Shown here piece by piece: positions 7,784-16,284 of a stretch of DNA of 64,000 nucleotides; within the stretch, counting starts at the first letter, position 1, and every line of letters starts with the position of its first letter. The notes under the pieces were generated by a model that searched no databases, was not told the DNA's origin, and saw nothing but the letters and a program-made list of their open reading frames with translations. The translations under genes were made by a program, and so were the position numbers. This DNA is from Pseudomonadota bacterium (GTDB taxonomy: Bacteria; Pseudomonadota; Alphaproteobacteria; Rhizobiales; Aestuariivirgaceae), in assembly GCA_020161855.1 (NCBI GenBank), contig JAIUNJ010000001.1:434001-498000 (forward strand), written 5' to 3'.

Positions 7784-9381
7784 GCTTCTTCAAGAAACTC
7801 TTCAACCGCATCATCGGCAAGACGGAAGAACAGGCGCCGCCATCACCGGCGGAAATGGCAGCACTGCCTGCCCCGGAAGTTGAACGTGAAGCTTCACCAG
7901 CACCGCCTGCAGAGGCCGAGGCTCCAGTGCTGGAACCGCTGCGTGACGTGATGGTGGAAGCGCCGCCGCCTGCCGAGCAGGCTGCGCCCGAATCGCCAGC
8001 GAAGGTCAAGCCGAAGCTGGAGGCAAGGCGAAAGGCAGAGCCGCCGCCTGCGCCAAAGAAGAGCGAAAGCAAGCAGGCGGCAGCCAAGCCCGAGCCCGCG
8101 AAGAAGACCGCGCCAAAGGTCGCCGAGGCGAAGAAGAAGGCGTCGCCTCCCCCTCCGCCACCCCCGGAGCCTCCAAAGGTCAAGGCAAAGGCGAAGCCCG
8201 AAGCAAAGCCCGCTCTGCCCGCGGCGGTGGAGAAGAAGCCATCCTCACCGGTAAAACCGAAAAAAACCGCGGCTCCTGCAGAGAAGCCGAAAGCCGAGAT
8301 TGTCGAGCCTGTCACAGCGCCTGTGCTGCCAGAGCCTGTGCCGGTCCCGCCGCCTCCGCCGCCTGCCCCGGAGACGGCACCCGTCGCACCCGAGCCTACT
8401 CCCGCACTTCCCGTGCCCGCCGCACCGCAGGTTCCTGATGCTCAGGACGAGCAACAGCAGCGCCGGGGCTGGTTCTCACGGCTCAAGGATGGCCTTTCCA
8501 AATCGTCGAAATCGATCACCGGATCGATCACGGCAATCTTCACCAAACGCAAGCTCGATGCCTCGACCCTGCAGGACCTGGAAGACACCCTGATCCAGGC
8601 TGATCTCGGCGTTGCGGTTTCGGAGCGCATCATCAAGGCCGTGTCGGCAGGGCGCTATGACAAGGAAATCGATCCCGAAGAGGTGAAGGCGATCCTCGCC
8701 GCGGAGGTTTCCAGCGTGCTGAAGCCGGTCGAGGTGCCGTTTAACTTCGGCGCCGAGAAACCTTTCGTCATCCTTGTCGTGGGCGTCAACGGTTCCGGCA
8801 AGACAACGACCATTGGCAAGCTCGGCGCCATTGCGGCGCGGGAAGATTTCAAGGTCAAGTTTGCGGCCTGTGATACGTTCCGTGCCGCGGCCATTGAACA
8901 GCTCACAGTCTGGGGCAAGCGTATCGGGGCTGAAACGGTGTCGCGGCCACCCGGGGCCGACGCCGCAGGCCTTGCCTTCGACGCCATGAAACTTGCAAAG
9001 GAGGATGGCACCGACATTCTCTTTATCGATACGGCCGGCCGCCTTCACAACAAGGCCTATCTCATGGACGAGCTCGACAAGGTTGTGCGTGTCATCAAAA
9101 AGTATGACGCTGCCGCTCCTCATGCCGTGCTTCTGGTGCTCGACGCTACGACCGGCCAGAATGCGCTGGCCCAGGCGGAAGCTTTCACCAAGGTCGCGGG
9201 CGCTACCGGGCTGATCATGACCAAGCTTGACGGCACGGCGCGCGGCGGCATCCTTGTCGCCATCGCTGAAAAATTCCGACTGCCTATTCACGCCATCGGC
9301 GTCGGCGAATCGATTGACGATCTGCAGGCCTTTGATGCAGAGGCCTTCTCGCGCGCTATTGCAGGATTGGATGAGGCATGA
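7780..9381 (+). CDS. ftsY: SRP receptor FtsY
   Basis: FtsY is the membrane-associated GTPase that receives Ffh-ribosome complexes. The NG core occupies roughly residues 230-533, with GVNGSGKTTT near 334, DTAGRLHN near 416 and TKLDGTARGG near 480. The first 225 residues are a low-complexity Ala/Pro/Lys/Glu region with proline runs, long for the family and probably a flexible membrane-binding A domain. The ATG overlaps the mtaB stop. Confidence 0.96.
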   Translation: MSFFKKLFNRIIGKTEEQAPPSPAEMAALPAPEVEREASPAPPAEAEAPVLEPLRDVMVEAPPPAEQAAPESPAKVKPKLEARRKAEPPPAPKKSESKQAAAKPEPAKKTAPKVAEAKKKASPPPPPPPEPPKVKAKAKPEAKPALPAAVEKKPSSPVKPKKTAAPAEKPKAEIVEPVTAPVLPEPVPVPPPPPPAPETAPVAPEPTPALPVPAAPQVPDAQDEQQQRRGWFSRLKDGLSKSSKSITGSITAIFTKRKLDASTLQDLEDTLIQADLGVAVSERIIKAVSAGRYDKEIDPEEVKAILAAEVSSVLKPVEVPFNFGAEKPFVILVVGVNGSGKTTTIGKLGAIAAREDFKVKFAACDTFRAAAIEQLTVWGKRIGAETVSRPPGADAAGLAFDAMKLAKEDGTDILFIDTAGRLHNKAYLMDELDKVVRVIKKYDAAAPHAVLLVLDATTGQNALAQAEAFTKVAGATGLIMTKLDGTARGGILVAIAEKFRLPIHAIGVGESIDDLQAFDAEAFSRAIAGLDEA

Positions 9382-9941
9382 GTCAGGGACGGAAGCAGCT
9401 CCTCGAGTTCGGGCCGCTGGTCATTTTCTTTCTGGTCAACTGGAAGGCCGGAATTTTCTGGGCGACTGGCGTCTTCATGGTGATCACGCTTGCCGTTCTC
9501 GCCTACACCTTCTTCTCAACCGGCAAGGTTGCGAAGATGCCGTTGTTCACGGCGATTCTGGTCGGCATCTTCGGCGGCCTGACGCTCTATCTTCATGATG
9601 AGACTTTCATCAAGGTGAAGGTGACGCTGGTCAATTGCCTGTTTGCCGGGCTGCTTCTGGGTGGACTCGCCTTTGGCCGCAGCTTCATCAAGGATATCAT
9701 GGGTGAGGCCATCAAGATGCCGGACGCCGCCTGGCGCACCCTGAGTCTGCGCTGGGGCATCTTTTTTGCCGTGCTCGCCATTTTGAATGAAATTGTCTGG
9801 CGCAACTTCACGACAGACGAATGGGTCACCTTCAAGGTCTTCGGCCTTGTCGCCCTCACACTTGTCTTTGCCCTGGCCAACGCGCCCTACATGGCCCGGC
9901 ACATGCAGGAAGAACCGGCAAAACCGTCCGCAGACGGATGA
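9378..9941 (+). CDS. ispZ: Inner membrane protein YciB/IspZ (septation protein A family)
   Basis: This 187-residue polytopic protein starts KQLLEFGPLVIFFLVNWKAGIFWATGVFM. It contains LRWGIFFAVLAILNEIVWRNFTTDEWVTFKVFG, the family's most conserved stretch, near residues 120-152. About five or six membrane segments are visible. Members affect cell-envelope and septation integrity; the molecular function is unsettled. The ATG overlaps the ftsY TGA, closing the operon. Confidence 0.93.
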   Translation: MSQGRKQLLEFGPLVIFFLVNWKAGIFWATGVFMVITLAVLAYTFFSTGKVAKMPLFTAILVGIFGGLTLYLHDETFIKVKVTLVNCLFAGLLLGGLAFGRSFIKDIMGEAIKMPDAAWRTLSLRWGIFFAVLAILNEIVWRNFTTDEWVTFKVFGLVALTLVFALANAPYMARHMQEEPAKPSADG

Positions 9942-10191
9942 TCGGCTGCACATCTTTCAACTGAAGAGTCAAGACTTGTTTGCAGCGTCGCCGCATTTCA
10001 TGGTGACGCTTGAGCGAGGGTCGTTGCGTGAAGCTTTTGAGCCGGATTTTCTCTTGCGGCACCAAGGGACAGAAGCTAGGACTCGCGCGAAGTTTCAAGG
10101 TATGTTTCTCCGGTTGGCTTGACCGGACATGTGCCGCAGCCCCGGATAACTTGAGCGGCCCGGAGGTTGTGGTGGATCTAAAGGGTTGAGG

Positions 10192-10695
10192 ATGTCGGGC
10201 AGCAAAGACGCAAAAACATTTGCGCGGTCTTTCTCTCATTTGCTGAAGCGGGCGGTGCAGTTTTCCGTTCACAGCTATATGTTGGAGTCAGGCAAGTCCG
10301 GGCTTACGCATCGTCAGTACACGGTGCTCTCGGCTGTGGATGCCCATGAAGGCAAGAGCCAGACCGAACTTGTCCGCATCACCGGCATCGACCGTTCGAC
10401 ACTTGCTGATCTTGTCGCCCGCCTGATGGCACAAGGCTATCTGCAGCGCCGCCGCACCAAGGAAGACGCCCGCATGAATGCGGTGAAGCTGACGCCGGTG
10501 GGCAAGAAGGCGCTGAAGACCGCACAATCGGCCGCTGATGACGTGGACAAGAAGCTGCTGCAACTTCTCTCGGCCTCAGACCGCAAGATGATGATGGACG
10601 GTCTGACGCTGATTGCCGGCGAGATGGACAAGATCGATTCCGAACAGCCGGTGAAGCCGTCGAACGGCAAGGTCAAGCTGAAGCGCCGCAGCTGA
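10192..10695 (+). CDS. MarR-family transcriptional regulator
   Basis: This 167-residue winged-helix regulator has the MarR core GLTHRQYTVLSAVDAHEGKSQTELVRITGIDRSTLADLVARLMAQGYLQRRRTKEDAR (about residues 38-95). In that stretch the STLADLVARL helix is the recognition helix and RRRTKEDARMNAV the wing. The C-terminal tail is Lys/Arg-rich. The ATG at 10192 follows AAAGGG; a TTG two codons upstream is the alternative. It stands alone, six bases from the convergent ccmG. The target is unknown. Confidence 0.88.
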   Translation: MSGSKDAKTFARSFSHLLKRAVQFSVHSYMLESGKSGLTHRQYTVLSAVDAHEGKSQTELVRITGIDRSTLADLVARLMAQGYLQRRRTKEDARMNAVKLTPVGKKALKTAQSAADDVDKKLLQLLSASDRKMMMDGLTLIAGEMDKIDSEQPVKPSNGKVKLKRRS

Positions 10696-10701
10696 GGCAG
10701 A

Positions 10702-11253
10702 TCAGCCCGGCGGCTTCTTCGCCTTCTCTATCTCATCTCCAAACTTGCCGATGAGATCATCTGGATAAAGTGCACCAACGTGCTTGTAGCGGATGAGCCC
10801 CGCGCCATCGACGATGAAGCTTTCCGGCACGCCGTAGCCGCCCCAGTCGATGGTGATGCGGCCGTTGCTATCAGCGCCCACGGCCGCAAAGGGATTGCCA
10901 AGGGCGCCAAGGAAGCGCCGGGCATTCTCGGGATTGTCCTTGTTGTTGATGCCGACCAGGCGGATGTCGCTGCGCTTGGCGAGCGCCATCAAGATAGGAT
11001 GCTCCTCGCGGCAAGGACCACACCATGAGGCCCAGATGTTGACGATGGTGACGCCGCCCGTCTTGAGGTCCGCCTCGGACAGGCCAGGCCTGTCGAGGCC
11101 ATCGACAGCCGGCAGGCTGAATGCCGGTACGGGCCGGTTGATGAGGGCAGACGGCAAACGCGAAGGATCTTCGGAAAGGCCGACGAAGAACAGGATGGCG
11201 AGTGCTGCGAAGGCTATGGCCGGGACCAGCAGAAGAAGGCGTTTCCGCGTCAT
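10702..11253 (-). CDS. ccmG: Thiol:disulfide interchange protein CcmG/DsbE
   Basis: CcmG is a membrane-anchored periplasmic thioredoxin that reduces apocytochrome c cysteines for haem attachment. An N-terminal anchor (LLLLVPAIAFAALAILFFVGL, residues 5-25) is followed by a thioredoxin fold with NIWASWCGPCREEHP (WCGPC near 77-81) and the cis-Pro region YGVPESFIVD. Length 183 is typical. The ATG overlaps the ccmD stop. It is the last gene of the ccmABCDG run; ccmE, F and H are not in the window. Confidence 0.95.
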   Translation of the reverse strand: MTRKRLLLLVPAIAFAALAILFFVGLSEDPSRLPSALINRPVPAFSLPAVDGLDRPGLSEADLKTGGVTIVNIWASWCGPCREEHPILMALAKRSDIRLVGINNKDNPENARRFLGALGNPFAAVGADSNGRITIDWGGYGVPESFIVDGAGLIRYKHVGALYPDDLIGKFGDEIEKAKKPPG

Positions 11254-11384
11254 TGCTGATCCGTCTTGTCGCGATGGCGGCGGGCGCGCAGCACGGTGAT
11301 GATGACCATCAGAGCCAGCACGGCCGCCGACAAGGCATAGGCGGTGATCACGAAGCTTGCGTGCTTTGCCGAGAGATCGAGCAT
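11250..11384 (-). CDS. ccmD: Haem exporter protein CcmD
   Basis: This 44-residue protein has one membrane segment (FVITAYALSAAVLALMVIITVL, about residues 11-32) followed by a basic tail (RARRHRDK). That is the classical CcmD layout: a small subunit that helps release haem-loaded CcmE from CcmABC. The ATG overlaps the ccmC TGA, and its stop overlaps the ccmG ATG. Family assignment rests on position, size and topology, since sequence conservation is low. Confidence 0.88.
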   Translation of the reverse strand: MLDLSAKHASFVITAYALSAAVLALMVIITVLRARRHRDKTDQQ

Positions 11385-12106
11385 CAGTGCCGTCCCGCTG
11401 CTTTCAGCCGTTTTGCGCGTGCCTTGCGCATAGCGATCTCGGTGTTGATGGCCATCAGGTGGAGCGCCAGGAACAGCAGCGTATAGGCGATGGCCATGGC
11501 CAGTAGTGGCCAGAGCATGGACGGATCGATGGCCGGGCCCGATACCTTGAAGACGCTTGCGGGCTGATGCAGCGTGTTCCACCAGTCGACGGAAAACTTG
11601 ACGATGGGGATGTTGATGACGCCGACGAGGGCCACGACCCGGGCGAGCCCGGCTGCGCGATGCGGATCCTCGAAAGCCTGCCAGACTGCCATGTAGCCCA
11701 GATAGAGCAGCATGAGCACGAACATGGAGGTGAGGCGGGCATCCCAGACCCACCAGGTGCCCCACATGGGCTTGCCCCAGATCGAGCCCGTGGCGAGCGC
11801 GAGGAAGCAGAACGCGGCGCCGAAGGGGGCTGCCGTCTTGGCCGCCGCATCAGCAAGAGGGTGGCGGAAGATGAGGGCCACAGCGCTTGCCAGAGCCATC
11901 AGTACATAGACGAAGAGCGCCATCCAGGCGGCAGGCACATGCACATACATGATGCGCACCGTCTCGCCTTGCTGGTAGTCGGCGGGGCTGTTGAACAGGG
12001 CGCCATAGAGACCAGCCGCGAAGGCAACGGCCGTCAGGGCCCAGATCCAGGGCAAGGCGGCCCGGCTGAGCGACTGGAAACGGTGAGGATTGGCGAGAAC
12101 CTGCAT
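11384..12106 (-). CDS. ccmC: Haem exporter permease CcmC
   Basis: CcmC presents haem to CcmE on the periplasmic face. The 240-residue protein has six membrane segments and the tryptophan-rich WWD haem-handling motif, here WGTWWVWDARLTS (near residues 115-127). The flanking haem-ligand histidines are in MYVHVPAAWM and WWNTLHQPAS. It is followed by ccmD with a four-base overlap and preceded by ccmB. Confidence 0.96.
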   Translation of the reverse strand: MQVLANPHRFQSLSRAALPWIWALTAVAFAAGLYGALFNSPADYQQGETVRIMYVHVPAAWMALFVYVLMALASAVALIFRHPLADAAAKTAAPFGAAFCFLALATGSIWGKPMWGTWWVWDARLTSMFVLMLLYLGYMAVWQAFEDPHRAAGLARVVALVGVINIPIVKFSVDWWNTLHQPASVFKVSGPAIDPSMLWPLLAMAIAYTLLFLALHLMAINTEIAMRKARAKRLKAAGRH

Positions 12107-12129
12107 GGGCCGAGTTTAGCGAAGGATTG

Positions 12130-12795
12130 TCACCGAAAATAGGCTCTGAGTGCCGCAGCGGAAGCCCAGGGCTGAAGGATGAGGGTCAGCAGGGTGATGG
12201 CGCAGAGCACGATGAGTGCCGGTGCCGCGCCCGATGGCCCTAGTGTGCCGGATGAGGCGGACAGGCCGAAGATCAGCACCGGCACATAAAGCGGCAGTGT
12301 GAGCAAGGGCACGAGCAACCCGCCGCGGCGCAGGCCCGCCGTCACTGCACCTGCAATGGCGGCGATGAAGGACAGTGCCGCCGAACCTGCCAGCATGGCG
12401 AGGAACGTGGGCACAAGACGCGTTGTATCGAGATTGAGTAGGAAGCCCAGAAGCGGTGACAGAATGGCGAGCGGCAGGCCGACCGTCAGCCAGTGCGCCA
12501 GCGCCTTGGCGAGACAGGCCAGTTCCAGAGGAAGCCTTGCCGTGGCGAGCACATCGATCGTGCCATCCTCGAAATCCTGCTGGAAGATGCGCTCGCTGGT
12601 CAGCATCACGGCGAGCAGCAGTGCCAGCCAGAGAAGGCCAGGCGCCAGGCGTGACAGTGTCGCTTGGTCCGGTCCGATGGCGAGTGGCACCAGGACGAGA
12701 AAGGCCAGAATGAAAGCCAGTGCGGATCCGGCGCCGCCGCCCTGGCGGAAGGCCAATTGCACATCGCGGCGCAGCAGCGCCATGAACGCTGTCAT
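12130..12795 (-). CDS. ccmB: Haem exporter permease CcmB
   Basis: CcmB is the membrane subunit of the CcmAB ABC complex, which frees holo-CcmE. The 221-residue protein starts FMALLRRDVQLAFRQGG, typical of the family. It has about six membrane segments, with the signature region LTSERIFQQDFEDGTIDVLATARLPLE near residues 66-92. The ATG at 12795 overlaps the ccmA TGA; a longer in-frame reading overlaps ccmA and is not used. Confidence 0.95.
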   Translation of the reverse strand: MTAFMALLRRDVQLAFRQGGGAGSALAFILAFLVLVPLAIGPDQATLSRLAPGLLWLALLLAVMLTSERIFQQDFEDGTIDVLATARLPLELACLAKALAHWLTVGLPLAILSPLLGFLLNLDTTRLVPTFLAMLAGSAALSFIAAIAGAVTAGLRRGGLLVPLLTLPLYVPVLIFGLSASSGTLGPSGAAPALIVLCAITLLTLILQPWASAAALRAYFR

Positions 12796-13391
12796 GGCGC
12801 CTCTCCCAGATGCAGCGTGCGCGACGGCACGAGGCCCCATTCCGCGTGGGTGGCGGCGATCACAAGCCCGCCCGTTGCCATGTGGCGGGTGGCGAGGCCG
12901 ACGAGTTTCTCGGTGTGAACGGCATCAAGTGCAGTGGCGGGCTCGTCGAGAAGCCAGACGGGCCGCCTGGCGATGGCGAGTCTCGCCAGCGCCAGCCTTC
13001 GCCTCTGGCCGGCCGAGAGAATGGTGGCCTGCTCATCGGCAAGCCTGTCGAGGGAGAAGGCAGCCAGGGCTTCATCCACGGCACCGCCATCCAGGACATG
13101 AGCCCAGAACTCCAGATTCTCGCGCACGGTGAGTGCGCTCTTGAGCGCTTCCTGATGGCCTGCGAAGTGGCACTGTTGCGCGACCGGTGTATCGCCGTCG
13201 CCACCTTCCATCATCAGCACGCCCGCCGTCAGCGGCACGAGCCCGGCAATCAGGCGCAGCAGTGTTGATTTGCCGGCACCATTGGCGCCGCGCAGTTCAA
13301 GGTATTCGCCCTCGCCCACCGCAAAGGAAAGGCCGCGAAAAATTTCGCGGCCATTGCGTTCACAGGTGAGCTTGTCGGCAACGAGGCGCAT
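12792..13391 (-). CDS. ccmA: Haem exporter ATP-binding protein CcmA
   Basis: This is the ABC ATPase of cytochrome c maturation. The 199-residue protein shows Walker A GANGAGKST (near residue 35), the signature LSAGQRRRLALARL, Walker B VWLLDEPATALD and the switch histidine in AATHAEW. Length is normal. It begins 18 nt after the phaB stop on the same strand, so transcription from the phaAB promoter could continue into the ccm genes. Confidence 0.96.
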   Translation of the reverse strand: MRLVADKLTCERNGREIFRGLSFAVGEGEYLELRGANGAGKSTLLRLIAGLVPLTAGVLMMEGGDGDTPVAQQCHFAGHQEALKSALTVRENLEFWAHVLDGGAVDEALAAFSLDRLADEQATILSAGQRRRLALARLAIARRPVWLLDEPATALDAVHTEKLVGLATRHMATGGLVIAATHAEWGLVPSRTLHLGEAP

Positions 13392-13409
13392 ACGCGCCAG
13401 CGATACCGC

Positions 13410-14135
13410 TCACACCATGTACTGTCCACCGTTGATCGAAAGCGTGGCCCCGGTGATGAACCCTGCCTGATCGGCTGCCAGGAAGGCGACGGCGCGGGCG
13501 ATCTCATCCGGCTCGCCCAGGCGCCCCACCGGGATCAGCGGCAGGATGCGCTTGTCGAGCACGTCCTGGGCGATGGCCTTCACCATCTCGGTCCCGATAT
13601 AGCCCGGACAGATGGCATTGACGGTGATGCCCTTGGCAGCGCCTTCCTGAGCCAGCGACTTGATGAAGCCGATCTCGCCTGCCTTGGCGGCGGTATAGTT
13701 GGCCTGGCCCATCTGGCCCTTCTGGCCATTGATGGAGGAGATACAGATGACGCGGCCGAAACCGCGATCACGCATGCCGCCCCAGACAGGCTGTGTCATG
13801 TTGAACAGCGAGTTCAGGTTGGTACCGATCACGGCGTTCCACTGGTCGAGGCTCATCTTGTGAAACATGGCATCGCGAGTGATGCCGGCATTGTTGACCA
13901 GCACCTCGACCGGACCCAGGGCCGACTCTACAGCCTTGATCCCTGCGGCACATGCCTCATGGCTGGAGACGTCCCACTTGAAGACGGGAATGCCCGTCTC
14001 GGCCTTGAAGGCGTTGGCGGCCTCGTCATTCCCCGCATAGTTGGCGGCCACCGTATAGCCTGCCGCCTTCAGGGCTTTCGAAACCGCCGCGCCGATGCCG
14101 CGCGACCCACCCGTCACCAATGCTACCCGTGCCAT
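13410..14135 (-). CDS. phaB: Acetoacetyl-CoA reductase PhaB
   Basis: PhaB reduces acetoacetyl-CoA to (R)-3-hydroxybutyryl-CoA with NADPH, the second step of polyhydroxybutyrate synthesis. The 241-residue SDR has TGGSRGIG (residues 8-15), NNAG (81-84), the catalytic Tyr147/Lys151 in QANYTAAKAG, and the C-terminal FITGATLSINGGQYMV typical of PhaB. It follows phaA with a 43-nt gap. Its product also feeds the ethylmalonyl-CoA pathway through crotonyl-CoA. Confidence 0.96.
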   Translation of the reverse strand: MARVALVTGGSRGIGAAVSKALKAAGYTVAANYAGNDEAANAFKAETGIPVFKWDVSSHEACAAGIKAVESALGPVEVLVNNAGITRDAMFHKMSLDQWNAVIGTNLNSLFNMTQPVWGGMRDRGFGRVICISSINGQKGQMGQANYTAAKAGEIGFIKSLAQEGAAKGITVNAICPGYIGTEMVKAIAQDVLDKRILPLIPVGRLGEPDEIARAVAFLAADQAGFITGATLSINGGQYMV

Positions 14136-14178
14136 GTCATCCTCCCATTTCTATTGTTGTTGTGCGTGTTCTTGTTGT

Positions 14179-15354
14179 TCAGCGTTCAACGCACATGGCA
14201 ATGCCCATGCCGCCGCCAATGCACAGCGTTGACAGACCCTTCTTGGCCTTGGCGCGCTTCATCTCGTGCAGCAATGTGATGAGCACCCGGGCGCCGGAGG
14301 CACCGATGGGATGGCCCAGCGCGATGGCGCCGCCATTGACATTCACCTTGGCCGGGTCCCAGCCCATGTCCTTGTTCACCGCGCAGGCCTGCGCCGCAAA
14401 GGCCTCATTGGCCTCGATGAGATCGAGATCGCCGGCAGACCAGCCCGCCTTCTTGAGGGCAAGGCGCGAGGCCGGAATGGGGCCTGAGCCCATGATAGCC
14501 GGGTCGACACCGGCGGTGGCGTAGGAGGCGATGCGGGCCAAGGGATCGAGGCCGCGCCTGGCTGCTTCCTTGGCGCTCATAAGGATGAGCACGGCGGCGC
14601 CATCATTGATGCCGCTGGCATTGGCGGCCGTCACAGTGCCGTCCTTCTGGAAGGCCGGCTTGAGCTTGGCGATGGAGTCGAGTGTCACGCCCTTCTTGAT
14701 GTATTCGTCTTCGGCGACGACGATGTCGCCCTTGCGGGTGCTGATCGTGACAGGCACGATTTCGTCCTTGAACTTCCCTGCGGCCTGGGCGGCCTCGGCC
14801 TTGTTCTGCGATTTGACGGCGAATTCATCCTGCTGATCACGGGTGATCTGCCACTGCTTGGCGACATTCTCGGCGGTCGTGCCCATGTGATAGCCATTGA
14901 AGGCGTCCCACAATCCATCCCGGATCATCGTGTCGATGAAGCTCCAGTCGCCCATCTTCACGCCATCGCGCAGGTGCGCGGCATGGGTGGACTTGCTCAT
15001 GGATTCCTGTCCGCCGACAGCCACGATGCTGGCATCGCCCGACTGGATCTGCTGGGCGCCGAGCGCCACGGTGCGAAGCCCCGAGCCGCAGACCTGATTG
15101 ATGCCCCAGGCGGTGGCGCTGTTGGGAATGCCGGCGTGGATTGCGGCCTGGCGTGCGGGGTTCTGGCCCTGCGCGGCGGTGAGAACCTGGCCGAGGATCA
15201 CCTCGTTGACATCCGCTGCTTCGATCCCGGCGCGTGCAATGGCGGCCTTGAGGGCGACGGTGCCGAGCTGTGCTGCCGTCTGTGACGCCAGCGCACCGTT
15301 GAAGGAACCGATGGCTGTGCGGGCGGCGGAAACGATGACGATGTCGGAGGACAT
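14179..15354 (-). CDS. phaA: Acetyl-CoA C-acetyltransferase (beta-ketothiolase) PhaA
   Basis: PhaA condenses two acetyl-CoA to acetoacetyl-CoA. The 391-residue thiolase has the nucleophile Cys89 in [21 protein letters not shown] with the catalytic His near 347, and the second Cys in [11 protein letters not shown] near 377. The start at 15354 ([16 protein letters not shown]) is the conventional thiolase start. It is divergent from phaR across 289 nt. Confidence 0.97.
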   Translation of the reverse strand: MSSDIVIVSAARTAIGSFNGALASQTAAQLGTVALKAAIARAGIEAADVNEVILGQVLTAAQGQNPARQAAIHAGIPNSATAWGINQVCGSGLRTVALGAQQIQSGDASIVAVGGQESMSKSTHAAHLRDGVKMGDWSFIDTMIRDGLWDAFNGYHMGTTAENVAKQWQITRDQQDEFAVKSQNKAEAAQAAGKFKDEIVPVTISTRKGDIVVAEDEYIKKGVTLDSIAKLKPAFQKDGTVTAANASGINDGAAVLILMSAKEAARRGLDPLARIASYATAGVDPAIMGSGPIPASRLALKKAGWSAGDLDLIEANEAFAAQACAVNKDMGWDPAKVNVNGGAIALGHPIGASGARVLITLLHEMKRAKAKKGLSTLCIGGGMGIAMCVER

Positions 15355-15508
15355 GGAAACTCCCGGAATTGAAGGTTGGTGGTGTCTGCTACACATAGTG
15401 CGTCTTGCGCCATGACGGAACTGTCTTGGCAGCAAAACGGCATGACTGTGTTGCCCTGCTTTCGTTTGCCTTGACGATTGTTGCGCCCCCAAAGCACGGG
15501 CGCATGAA

Positions 15509-15520
15509 TGCTGCAATGCG
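15509..15520 (-). promoter_or_regulatory. Candidate PhaR-type box in the phaA-phaR intergenic region (11 of 12)
   Basis: On the minus strand this reads CGCATTGCAGCA, one mismatch (first base) from TGCRNYGCASMA, the TGC-rich motif I recall for a rhizobial PhaR. It lies between divergent phaA and phaR, where autoregulation would be expected. Binding is inference. Confidence 0.4.
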
Positions 15521-15643
15521 ACATATGTCTCGTGCAGGACAGCCACCTGTTTTTGCGCTTGCAATTGTGCGGTGCGAGGGGCAGGTTTTTATACCGCGCC
15601 GCACCTTTATTCACGTCCGGCGCTTGTCCGGGAGAACAAGTCC

Positions 15644-16282
15644 GTGAGTGAAGACCAGGGCCCAAGCAAACAAGAACAGCCGAAAAATGCTACCGTCATC
15701 AAGAAATATGCGAACCGGCGGCTCTACAACACAGCCACCAGCACCTATGTGACACTCGAAGACCTGTCGCGCATGGTCAAGGAAGGCTCGGACTTCATCG
15801 TCTATGATGCCAAGACCGGCGAAGACATCACCCGCGGCGTGCTCACGCAGATCATCTTCGAGGAAGAGAACAAGGGTGAGAACAACCTTCTCCCGATCAA
15901 TTTCCTGCGCCAGCTCATACGCTTCTATGGCGACAACATGCAGGCCATGGTTCCGGGCTATCTCGAATTCTCCATGGGCAACCTGCTCAAGGAGCAGGAG
16001 AAGCTGCGCAACCAGATGTTCGAGTCCTTCGGCGGCGATGCCTTCAAAGCCGTTGAGGAACAGGCCAAGCGCAACATGCAGCTGTTCCAAGATTCGCTGC
16101 GCATGTTCACGCCCTTCGGCTCGGCCATGCCGAACTTTCCCAATCCCTTCGGTGGTGGCGGTGCTGCTCCACGCGCGGCGGCAAGCGAAAAGCCGTCATC
16201 CGGTCCGAGCAAGGATGAACTGCAATCGCTGAAGGAGCAGCTTGCCGCGATGCAGCAGAAGATCGATCAGCTCAACCGCTAA
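15644..16282 (+). CDS. phaR: Polyhydroxyalkanoate synthesis repressor PhaR
   Basis: PhaR binds DNA and polyhydroxybutyrate and represses phasin and other genes until polymer appears. The 212-residue protein has the PHB/PHA accumulation regulator DNA-binding domain (VIKKYANRRLYNTATSTYVTLEDL, about residues 17-40). The PHB-accumulation regulatory region follows (ILPINFLRQLIRFYGDN-like). The C-terminus (DELQSLKEQLAAMQQKIDQL) is coiled-coil. The GTG at 15644 with GGAG upstream is preferred over an ATG-led extension from 15572. It is also called AniA in some rhizobia. Confidence 0.93.
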   Translation: MSEDQGPSKQEQPKNATVIKKYANRRLYNTATSTYVTLEDLSRMVKEGSDFIVYDAKTGEDITRGVLTQIIFEEENKGENNLLPINFLRQLIRFYGDNMQAMVPGYLEFSMGNLLKEQEKLRNQMFESFGGDAFKAVEEQAKRNMQLFQDSLRMFTPFGSAMPNFPNPFGGGGAAPRAAASEKPSSGPSKDELQSLKEQLAAMQQKIDQLNR

Positions 16283-16284
16283 GA

